NCBI GenBank assembly: GCA_020438525.1
Contig: JAGQUL010000350.1
Span: 905 to 6,116, forward strand
Direction: 5' to 3'
Source of the DNA: Thermoleophilia bacterium
GTDB taxonomy: Bacteria > Actinomycetota > Thermoleophilia > Gaiellales > SKUG01
Length of the DNA: 5,212 bases
This document shows, in pieces, positions 1 to 4,960 of this stretch (positions are counted from its first letter, which is position 1; every line of letters starts with the position of its first letter). A program made the position numbers and the translations under genes. The notes beneath the pieces are model-generated. The model ran no database searches. It was given only the letters and a program-made list of their open reading frames with translations, and was not told the DNA's origin.

Positions 1-1592
1 TCGGCGAGCTTGCGCACCTCGTCGGCGACCACCGCGAACCCGCGGCCCTGCTCGCCGGCGCGAGCCGCCTCGATCGCTGCGTTGAGCGCAAGCAGGTTCG
101 TCTGCTCCGCGATCGCCGTGATCGTCTCGACGATCCCGCCGACACGCTCGCTCTTGGCAGCGAGCTCCTCGATCGCGCGACTGACATGCTCGGCGCTGTC
201 GTTGAGCGTCGACATCGCGGTGCTCGCGCGATCCACGCTCTCCACGCCGTCACCCACCACCGACGTGGTCGACTGCGCGGCCTCCGCGGCCTTCGCCGCA
301 GCATCCGCCGCCGTGCGAAGCATCTCGACCTGGCGCTGTGCGTTGTCGGCAAGCTCGGCCATCGAACCCGCGATCTCTTCCATGCCGCCGGTCACCTCGC
401 CCGCGGTGCGCTCGCTCGTCGCGCTCGCGCCCGTCAGCTGCTCGCTCATCGCCGCGAGCTCCTCGAGCAGCACGCGGTTGCGCTCTGCGCGCTCGGCGTC
501 GATGCGCGTCTGCATCGAGCGCTGCACCTCGCGGTGCTCGAGGTCCTCGATCATCCGCCGGAACGCCGTGCCGAGCGTGTCGCGCGAGCCGCGCACCGGC
601 GCCTGCACGCCCGCTTCGCCCGCCGCGATCTGCTCGGCGACCTTCGCCATCTTCTCGGTGCCGTCGACCATCTCGGCCATCGCCATGCCGAGCTGGTCGG
701 CATCGGAGCGCGGCGTGACCTCGACCGCCGTGTCGCCCTGCGCCAGTCGCGCCGCGACCTCGCTCGCCTCGTGCACGTAGTCGACCAGCTCCGCAAACGC
801 GCGCTCGGTCTCCGCGACCTGGTCGCGCGCGTCGTCGGCGTCACCGCCATCGAGCAGCTGCGCCGCGTCGCCCACGTCGCCCACCGCGAGGCTCGCTGAC
901 GCACGTCGGAGCCGATCCACGGGGCGCGTGATCGAGCGGGTCACCGCGAACGCGAAGAGCGCGGCGAGCAGCGCGCCGGCTGCAGTCAGCCCGATCACGA
1001 CGTACGTCATCGTGTCGGCGCTGTTGGCCGCGTCGTCGACCATCGCCTCCTCGGTCTTCTCCAGCGCGTCGACGAGCTCGACGCTGCGGTCACGCAGGTC
1101 GTCGAGCGCCGGCACGAGCTGCTCGGTGTACGTAGCCCGCGACTGCACGCGCGGATCCGCGCCCGTCACCGTCTCCACCCGCGACTGCTGGATCGCCTCG
1201 TTGCGCAGCTTCACGACCTTCGTCCGCGCAGCGAGGAACGCGTTCATCTGCGCCTCGGCACCCGGCCCCACGATGCTTCGCAGCTTCTGGACACGCTGCG
1301 CCTCGACCGCGACGTCGTCCTTGATCTCGCCGGCGATCTCGTCCTGGGTCTTCAGGTCGCCGTCGTAGACGTACAGGTGCTTGGCAACGTCGTGGCCGGA
1401 CTCCTGCATCCCGCCGTTGAGCGCGAGCGCGGTCGACAGCGCCTCGCTCGACTCCTTCACGTCACCGACCTTGCTTGCCTCCGACTGCATCGTCGTGGCA
1501 CCGATCGCCCCGACGACGATCGTGGCAACGATGCCGATTCCAAATCCGATCGAAAGTCGCGTTCCGATTCCGGAGCGGCGAAGCAGGCCCAT
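1..1592 (-). CDS. Methyl-accepting chemotaxis protein, 3' end cut by window edge
   Basis: Membrane chemoreceptor that signals through CheA/CheW. Reading the minus strand from ATG 1592 gives 530 codons with no stop. Residues about 12-34 ([20 protein letters not shown]) form TM1. About 35-193 is a helical extracytoplasmic sensor of the four-helix-bundle type. About 194-218 ([20 protein letters not shown]) is TM2, followed by HAMP starting at SITRPVDRL. Two further HAMP-like units follow: ARLAQGD...[10 protein letters not shown] (about 279-310) and EQIAAGE...[10 protein letters not shown] (about 318-351). The rest is the signalling coiled coil, reaching the hallmark hairpin tip [20 protein letters not shown] (about 495-514) and [13 protein letters not shown]. 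The returning helix lies outside the window; nothing suggests a broken gene. I prefer ATG 1592 because GGGATGGA lies 7 bases upstream of it. The in-frame ATG at 1604 (four residues longer) has no spaced ribosome site. The ligand cannot be told from sequence. Confidence 0.96.
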   Translation of the reverse strand, partial: MGLLRRSGIGTRLSIGFGIGIVATIVVGAIGATTMQSEASKVGDVKESSEALSTALALNGGMQESGHDVAKHLYVYDGDLKTQDEIAGEIKDDVAVEAQRVQKLRSIVGPGAEAQMNAFLAARTKVVKLRNEAIQQSRVETVTGADPRVQSRATYTEQLVPALDDLRDRSVELVDALEKTEEAMVDDAANSADTMTYVVIGLTAAGALLAALFAFAVTRSITRPVDRLRRASASLAVGDVGDAAQLLDGGDADDARDQVAETERAFAELVDYVHEASEVAARLAQGDTAVEVTPRSDADQLGMAMAEMVDGTEKMAKVAEQIAAGEAGVQAPVRGSRDTLGTAFRRMIEDLEHREVQRSMQTRIDAERAERNRVLLEELAAMSEQLTGASATSERTAGEVTGGMEEIAGSMAELADNAQRQVEMLRTAADAAAKAAEAAQSTTSVVGDGVESVDRASTAMSTLNDSAEHVSRAIEELAAKSERVGGIVETITAIAEQTNLLALNAAIEAARAGEQGRGFAVVADEVRKLA

Positions 1593-1599
1593 GGTGCGG

Positions 1600-1607
1600 T
1601 CCATCCC
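1600..1607 (-). promoter_or_regulatory. Weak ribosome binding site choosing the chemoreceptor start
   Basis: On the minus strand this reads GGGATGGA and lies 7 bases before ATG 1592. It overlaps the alternative ATG at 1604, in front of which AGGG abuts the codon with no spacing. The site therefore favours the inner start. The match to AGGAGG is only partial. Confidence 0.35.
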
Positions 1608-1637
1608 TAGGTGCGCAGGAGTGCGTGTTGGTCGGTG

Positions 1638-1665
1638 TCTTCGGTCGAATTCGCCCGTCACTTGA
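1638..1665 (-). promoter_or_regulatory. Candidate sigma-28 (FliA/SigD-like) promoter for the chemoreceptor
   Basis: On the minus strand TCAAGTGA (1665-1658) is followed after 12 bases by ACCGAAGA (1645-1638). Against the enterobacterial sigma-28 pattern TAAAGTTT-N11-GCCGATAA each box matches 5 of 8 positions, and the spacer is one base long. The predicted start would leave a leader of roughly 25-40 bases before the chemoreceptor. Flagellar sigma factors commonly drive chemoreceptor genes, which makes the position sensible. The match is weak and could be chance. Confidence 0.25.
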
Positions 1666-1853
1666 GCGTGCAACGGTCGCTCCGGACTGCGGAATTGCCG
1701 CACCCCGAGCATGTTTCGACGTCGAGCCGCATCGTGATCGGTAGTCCGACCGGTTCGAATCCCGCATCACGGCACGGATCGGCCCGCTCGGCGGCCGCAC
1801 CCGGACGCACCCGAGCCACGCCTGTCCGCTACCTGTCGCGACCGGGGATCATG

Positions 1854-1868
1854 GACCCTGCCAGGGTC
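1854..1868. promoter_or_regulatory. Perfect 6-bp inverted repeat in leader of the FG-repeat gene
   Basis: GACCCT-GCC-AGGGTC, a perfect dyad with a 3-base centre, lies 10 bases before the ribosome site and 24 bases before ATG 1893. It could be a small leader hairpin or an operator half-turn site. There is no T-run after it, so it is not an intrinsic terminator. No known regulator motif is recognised. Confidence 0.35.
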
Positions 1869-1878
1869 GTACATCCAC

Positions 1879-1885
1879 GGAAGGA
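1879..1885 (+). promoter_or_regulatory. Ribosome binding site of the FG-repeat gene
   Basis: GGAAGGA lies 7 bases before ATG 1893. It decides the start against the in-frame upstream ATGs at 1851 and 1611, which would add 14 or 94 residues without a comparable, well-spaced site. Confidence 0.65.
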
Positions 1886-1892
1886 ACCCCCG

Positions 1893-2366
1893 ATGGCCAT
1901 TCGCATCCGCGTCTACCCGCAGCCCGGCTCGATCGGCGCCAGCCGCAACGCCCAGCGCCGCCGCAACGCACGCCGCCTGCGCCACCAGCGCCAGATCATC
2001 GCCCGGCAGAACCAGCTCCTTCGCATGCAGCAGCAGGGCCTCGGCTTCCGACCGTACGCACCCGCGGCCGCCGGCTTCGGCGTTGCACCCGCCTATGGCG
2101 CCGCCTACGGCACACCGTTCGGCTCCAGCTTCGGCACCCCGTTCGGCGCCGCCTTCGGCTCCCCGTTCGGTGCCTCCTACGGCACCCCGTACGGCAGCTT
2201 CGGCAGCTCGCCGGTCGCGCAGGTCGGCTCGCCGTTCGTCGCCAGCTTCGGCTCGCCCTTCCGCCCGGGCTACGCCCCGGTGACGACGACCAGCTTCTCG
2301 TCGTCGTACCTCGGATCGCCGCTGATGGGAGCGGGTCTGCTCTCCGGCGCGATGTACGGCTGCTGA
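1893..2366 (+). CDS. Small Arg-rich, [Y/F]G-repeat low-complexity protein of unknown function
   Basis: I do not recognise this 157-residue protein. The N-terminal part (about 18-53) is very basic and Gln/Arg-rich, with RRRNARRLRHQRQ followed by IIARQNQLLRMQQQ, and probably forms a basic amphipathic helix. From residue 68 to 100 an aromatic residue followed by Gly recurs every fourth position: Y68, Y72, F76, F80, F84, F88, F92, Y96, Y100. Within this lie four octapeptide copies of the form [A/S][Y/F]G[T/S]P[F/Y]G[S/A]. Degenerate SPF/FGSPF copies continue to about 126, then a Ser-rich segment and the tail SGAMYGC. The protein contains no Asp, Glu, Lys or Trp, has 14 Arg, and its only Cys is the last residue. 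There is no signal peptide or membrane segment. A disordered, nucleic-acid- or polyanion-binding or self-assembling role is possible but is inference. The start is set by GGAAGGA; codon use matches the neighbours. Confidence 0.8.
   Translation: MAIRIRVYPQPGSIGASRNAQRRRNARRLRHQRQIIARQNQLLRMQQQGLGFRPYAPAAAGFGVAPAYGAAYGTPFGSSFGTPFGAAFGSPFGASYGTPYGSFGSSPVAQVGSPFVASFGSPFRPGYAPVTTTSFSSSYLGSPLMGAGLLSGAMYGC
2103..2198 (+). repeat. Four tandem 24-base repeats encoding an octapeptide
   Basis: Four adjacent in-frame units encode AYGTPFGS, SFGTPFGA, AFGSPFGA and SYGTPYGS. The DNA copies differ at silent sites, for example ACA/ACC, GGC/GGT and both TCC and AGC for Ser. The array is therefore not a fresh slippage product. 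The repeat unit is a clean multiple of three and lies wholly inside the coding region. Confidence 0.85.
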
Positions 2367-2399
2367 CCCAGAAGTCGCTGCCCGACATGCAGGCCGGTC

Positions 2400-2423
2400 G
2401 TGGCACTCAACAACGAGTGCAAA
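2400..2423. promoter_or_regulatory. CIRCE-like dyad with a shortened (6-base) spacer
   Basis: The CIRCE operator of the heat-shock repressor HrcA is TTAGCACTC-N9-GAGTGCTAA. Here the half sites are GTGGCACTC and GAGTGCAAA, 15 of 18 positions matching, with the core GCACTC/GAGTGC perfect. The spacer is AACAAC, 6 bases instead of 9, which changes the helical phasing of the half sites. The next gene is not a chaperone gene. It is therefore either a chance resemblance or a site for a different dimeric regulator. Confidence 0.3.
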
Positions 2424-2435
2424 CCTGCCGATACG
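2407..2435 (+). promoter_or_regulatory. Weak candidate promoter for a leaderless secreted-protein mRNA
   Basis: TCAACA (2407-2412, 4/6 to TTGACA) and GATACG (2430-2435, 3/6 to TATAAT) are 17 bases apart. Initiation from these would fall at about 2442, right at ATG 2443. The gene has no ribosome site before its ATG, which fits a leaderless transcript. The boxes are poor, so this is tentative. Confidence 0.2.
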
Positions 2436-2442
2436 TGTCGGG

Positions 2443-4161
2443 ATGTTACGCACCTCATTACACGTGCGCGCGCTCGGCGCCTGCGCGACCGCGCTCGGCG
2501 TGCTCGTGCTCGCGGTCGCGTCCGTCGCCCAGGCGACGCCCACGGCGACGCTGCTTTCGATCGACGAAGGCGCGAACCCGGATGCACAGCACGTGAGCGG
2601 ATCCACGATCTGGGTGCGCTCCGGCACCACCGGCGACTTCACCGTTCGTGTCGACGCAACCTCGACCAATCCCGCGGGCGTCGACTACGTGGAGTTCCCG
2701 CCGATCGCGACCGGCTGGCAGCCGCAGACCGCGCTGCAGGTCTACGCGCCGCCGTACCAGCAGACCTACGCCTGGACCGCGCTGGCCGTGGACCCGGGCG
2801 CGCCGAGCGCCGCCACCGCGTGGGACGCCGACCCGTCGAGCTCCGACGTCCCCTTCACCGTGGCGTTCGACGACACGCCTCCGGCCGGCACCACGCTGCT
2901 GGCCCAGACCGTGGCGACCCGCGACACGAGCGCCCCGGTCTCGGGCAGCGCCGGCACCGACTCGCAGTCCGGGATCGGCACCGTGCAGCTGCGTCGTCGC
3001 ACGTCGCCGATCTCCTCCGACGTGTGCACGTCGTGGACTGCGTGGGGCAACCTCGGGATCGTGAACCCGCCCGGACCGATCAGCGATCCGCTGCCGACCG
3101 AGGGCTGCTACCAGTACGGGATCGTCGCGACCGACAACGTCGGCAACGCCACCGTCGTGGACCAGACCGGCTGGCTACGTGTCGACCGCACCGCCCCCGT
3201 CGTGGGGATCGACGCGATCGACGCGTCGAGCGTGCACGGCAACAACACGGTGCAGCTCGGCGGCCCCGCATGGGACTCCACGACGAGCATCCGCACGGTG
3301 ACCGTGGTGCTCGCCGACCGCTACTCGGTCTGCTCGAACGCCACCGTGGATGCAGCGACGGGGCGCTGGAGCTGCTCGTGGGACATCGACTACGCCGAGC
3401 GCACCGGTCCCGCGACGCTCAAGGTGAGCGCGGTCGACCAGGCCGGCAACCGCACCACGACCTACGCAGCGGTCGACATCAAGCCGGCACCCAGCCCGTT
3501 CGGACCACGCGAGGACGAGATCGATCGCGTGCCGCCGGTCGTGGGGCTTGCCCGGATCCCGCTCACGAGCTGGAGCGAGCACATCCGCGTCAAGCCGACC
3601 GCGTGGGACGACCGCGGCGGCTACGTCGAGGTGCGCATGGAGTCGCAGACCGCCTCGGCGTCATCGACCAGGTTCAGCGAGTGGAGCCCGGCGCAGCTCG
3701 AGTCGCAGGAGGTGACGCTCGAGGATCGCGGCGAGACCACGTGCTACCGGGCCCGTGCGATCGACGAGGTCGGCAACGAGGCGCTCAGTGCGCCGCGCTG
3801 CACGACGCTGCCGCTCGACGACACCGACCTGAACTGGCGCGGTGCATGGGACGAGCTCGACGTGTCGCGCGCGTGGAACGGCACCCTGCACCGCACCACC
3901 CGCAGGTGGTCGCAGCTCACCTACAGGATCGCCGATCCCACGCCGCTGCTGGTCGTGACGCGGTGCCCGAAGTGCGGCACGATCGCGGTCTACCACGGCA
4001 CGAAGCGCGTGGGCGTGTACCGGCTCGCGGCCAGCAGGACCCAGTACCGGCGCGTGATCCGGCTCAGGCGACTGACACGCCCCGCGAGCCGGCCGCTGCG
4101 GATCGTGTCGCTCACCAACGGGCGTCCGGTCTACATCGACGCGCTCGTCGCCGGTCGCTGA
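2443..4161 (+). CDS. Secreted Ig-like repeat protein with C-terminal beta-sandwich module
   Basis: A 572-residue exported protein of unknown specific role, plausibly cell-surface or adhesive. The signal peptide has a basic start (MLRTSLHVR), a hydrophobic core (LGVLVLAVASVA) and a likely cut after AQA at 31. About four Ig/fibronectin-like units follow (about 32-144, 145-247, 248-360, 361-457). Units 2-4 end in D-x-x-GN motifs: DNVGN 231-235, DQAGN 332-336, DEVGN 441-445. Units 3 and 4 open with DRTAPVVG and DRVPPVVG. The last module (about 463-572) has W465, CPKCG 508-512, TQYRRVI and VYIDALVAG. It resembles jelly-roll-like end modules that I recall from actinobacterial secreted proteins. The mature protein has exactly eight Cys in four local pairs (195/222, 297/311, 434/453, 508/511), which suits disulfides outside the cell. 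No LPXTG sorting signal or C-terminal anchor is seen. ATG 2443 lacks a ribosome site; no better start lies upstream, and the signal peptide supports it. Confidence 0.88.
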   Translation: MLRTSLHVRALGACATALGVLVLAVASVAQATPTATLLSIDEGANPDAQHVSGSTIWVRSGTTGDFTVRVDATSTNPAGVDYVEFPPIATGWQPQTALQVYAPPYQQTYAWTALAVDPGAPSAATAWDADPSSSDVPFTVAFDDTPPAGTTLLAQTVATRDTSAPVSGSAGTDSQSGIGTVQLRRRTSPISSDVCTSWTAWGNLGIVNPPGPISDPLPTEGCYQYGIVATDNVGNATVVDQTGWLRVDRTAPVVGIDAIDASSVHGNNTVQLGGPAWDSTTSIRTVTVVLADRYSVCSNATVDAATGRWSCSWDIDYAERTGPATLKVSAVDQAGNRTTTYAAVDIKPAPSPFGPREDEIDRVPPVVGLARIPLTSWSEHIRVKPTAWDDRGGYVEVRMESQTASASSTRFSEWSPAQLESQEVTLEDRGETTCYRARAIDEVGNEALSAPRCTTLPLDDTDLNWRGAWDELDVSRAWNGTLHRTTRRWSQLTYRIADPTPLLVVTRCPKCGTIAVYHGTKRVGVYRLAASRTQYRRVIRLRRLTRPASRPLRIVSLTNGRPVYIDALVAGR

Positions 4162-4173
4162 CCACGATCCGCG

Positions 4174-4959
4174 TCAGTTGATCGGTACGCGTCGCCACGC
4201 ATCCGGTGACAGGTCGGGCGTGCGGTTGATGTCGTAGCGCACGCGACCATCGGCGGCGATCGCGACGAGCGATGCGCCCACGGTGCCGAAGCCGGGGCGC
4301 TGCGCCACCGAGTGGATCGCGATCGCATCGAGCTGGTCGGGCTGCACGCTGCGCGCGTCGAGCAGGTCGATCCAGTCGCTCCATGTGGAGTCGCCCGCTG
4401 CGTCGAAGTCGCGGTCGTCGTCGTCCACCATCTCGAGCTCGGCGAGCAGTCGCGCGCGCCGCTGCAGCTCGCCGGGGAGGGTCGACGCGCGCGAGGCGAT
4501 CACGTGATCGCCTGCGTCGAGCCGGGCATGGTCGAGCGCGCTGCCGGTCCAGCTCCAGCGCTCGGCGATCCATCGCTCGCGATCGCGTTGCAGCGAGGCC
4601 AGGTGGAACGGCTGGTACACCGCAACGCCGCCGGGAACGTCGGCCTCCAGGTCGAAGTGCGGCCCTCGTTCGAGCGAGACCAGCGGCAGCGTGCCGCGGG
4701 TGGGCGAGCTCGTGAGATCGGGGAGCGCGGCGGTGGGATCGTAGCGGTCGGTCAGCATCGCGAGCGAGGTGGGCGACGACAGGTCGACGGCGAGCCAGGT
4801 GCCGCCGGCGCGTGCGTCGCGCCCGCCGATCGCGTGCGGCAGCTGCGGCCACCAGCGTGCCGGCGGATCGGAGGGGCGGTCGCGGTCCTCGTCGCGCACG
4901 AACGCGAGCCGCACCGGCCAGGCGGAATCGGGGCGCAGGCGCAGCAGCACCGTGCACAT
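4174..4959 (-). CDS. NRDE (TANGO2-like) family protein
   Basis: A 261-residue protein of the NRDE family, related to eukaryotic TANGO2. The family is thought to share an Ntn-hydrolase-like fold with Cys2 at the N-terminus once Met is removed. Its substrate is not settled; TANGO2 homologues have been linked to haem and lipid/CoA handling. Visible marks are MCTV at the start with Cys2, VRDEDRDRP (21-29) in the place of the name-giving NRDE box, WW at 36-37, GGRDARAGGTWLAVD (45-59), SPTRGTLPL (85-93), YQPFHLAS and, near the C-terminus, GFGTVGASLVAI. The length and motif order fit a complete member. The Asn of the NRDE box is replaced by Val. I believe such replacements occur in actinobacterial members, but I cannot check. 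The gene starts one base after the coaBC stop, so it is probably translated together with coaBC. It converges on the secreted-protein gene with 12 bases between stops and no visible terminator. Confidence 0.85.
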   Translation of the reverse strand: MCTVLLRLRPDSAWPVRLAFVRDEDRDRPSDPPARWWPQLPHAIGGRDARAGGTWLAVDLSSPTSLAMLTDRYDPTAALPDLTSSPTRGTLPLVSLERGPHFDLEADVPGGVAVYQPFHLASLQRDRERWIAERWSWTGSALDHARLDAGDHVIASRASTLPGELQRRARLLAELEMVDDDDRDFDAAGDSTWSDWIDLLDARSVQPDQLDAIAIHSVAQRPGFGTVGASLVAIAADGRVRYDINRTPDLSPDAWRRVPIN

Positions 4960-4960
4960 G

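Larger units (their letters stand above)
1605..1892. other. Divergent intergenic region between chemoreceptor and FG-repeat gene
   Basis: This 288-base stretch separates two head-to-head genes, so it must hold start signals for both. I see a weak sigma-28-like candidate for the leftward gene (1638-1665). On the rightward side there is a 6-bp inverted repeat (1854-1868) and a ribosome site (1879-1885). Small dyads also occur at 1664-1682 (GAGCG/CGCTC), 1688-1702 (TGCGG/CCGCA) and 1733-1771 (CGTGAT/ATCACG, 27-base gap). Each is short enough to arise by chance in this GC-rich DNA. I found no convincing sigma-70 promoter for the rightward gene and no small ORF that looks real. Confidence 0.6.
2381..2442 (+). 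promoter_or_regulatory. Nested inverted repeats abutting the start codon of the secreted protein gene
   Basis: Three arms nest around one centre. The outer arm is CCCGACA (2381-2387) with TGTCGGG (2436-2442), extendable by one T-G and one G-C pair. The middle arm is CAGG (2390-2393) with CCTG (2424-2427). The inner arm is GCACTC (2403-2408) with GAGTGC (2415-2420) around AACAAC. The outer right arm ends one base before ATG 2443. As RNA this would fold into a hairpin of about 62 bases that holds the bases directly before the start codon. As DNA it could be a compound operator. No T-run follows, so it is a poor intrinsic terminator for the upstream gene. It matches no riboswitch class I know. 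Confidence 0.5.

Noticed and set aside
10..1368. Long plus-strand open frames opposite the chemoreceptor
   Set aside because: The minus-strand frame gives an unmistakable chemoreceptor through the whole region, and the plus-strand frames give Ser/Ala/Arg-rich nonsense typical of antisense GC-rich DNA.
1688..1702. Inverted repeat TGCGG-AATTG-CCGCA upstream of the chemoreceptor
   Set aside because: Only 5 bp per arm in GC-rich DNA, expected often by chance, with no known motif; noted in the intergenic entry but not called as a separate site.
1733..1771. tRNA-like T-loop GGTTCGAATCC with flanking CGTGAT/ATCACG
   Set aside because: The T-stem has mismatches, no anticodon arm or D arm fits at the required distances, and the flanking repeat encloses only 27 bases. 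It is not a tRNA, and there is nothing to support an attachment site.
1611..1892. N-terminal extension of the FG-repeat protein from upstream in-frame ATGs at 1611 or 1851
   Set aside because: GGAAGGA lies 7 bases before ATG 1893, and the upstream ATGs lack well-spaced sites. The extension from 1611 would cover the whole divergent control region.
2381..2442. Intrinsic terminator for the FG-repeat gene
   Set aside because: The hairpin has no following T-run on either strand and ends directly at the next start codon, so termination is not its obvious role.
1767..2669. 300-codon minus-strand open frame across the FG-repeat gene
   Set aside because: Low-complexity Ala/Arg/Glu-rich translation antisense to a gene with a good ribosome site; it also runs across the nested repeats and into the secreted protein gene. 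No domain or start signal supports it.
4162..4173. Bidirectional terminator between the convergent genes
   Set aside because: Only 12 bases (CCACGATCCGCG) lie between the stops and they hold no inverted repeat or T-run; any terminator would have to lie inside the coding regions, and I could not identify one.
2400..4181. 593-codon open frame overlapping the secreted protein gene in another frame
   Set aside because: It is extremely Arg-rich, with the codon bias of the true gene shifted by one base. The 2443 frame has a signal peptide and recognisable repeats. It is a GC-driven shadow.
4112..4957. 281-codon minus-strand frame overlapping the NRDE gene
   Set aside because: Arg-rich shadow in a shifted frame. 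The 4959 frame carries the MCTV, GGRDxxAGGTW and other family motifs.
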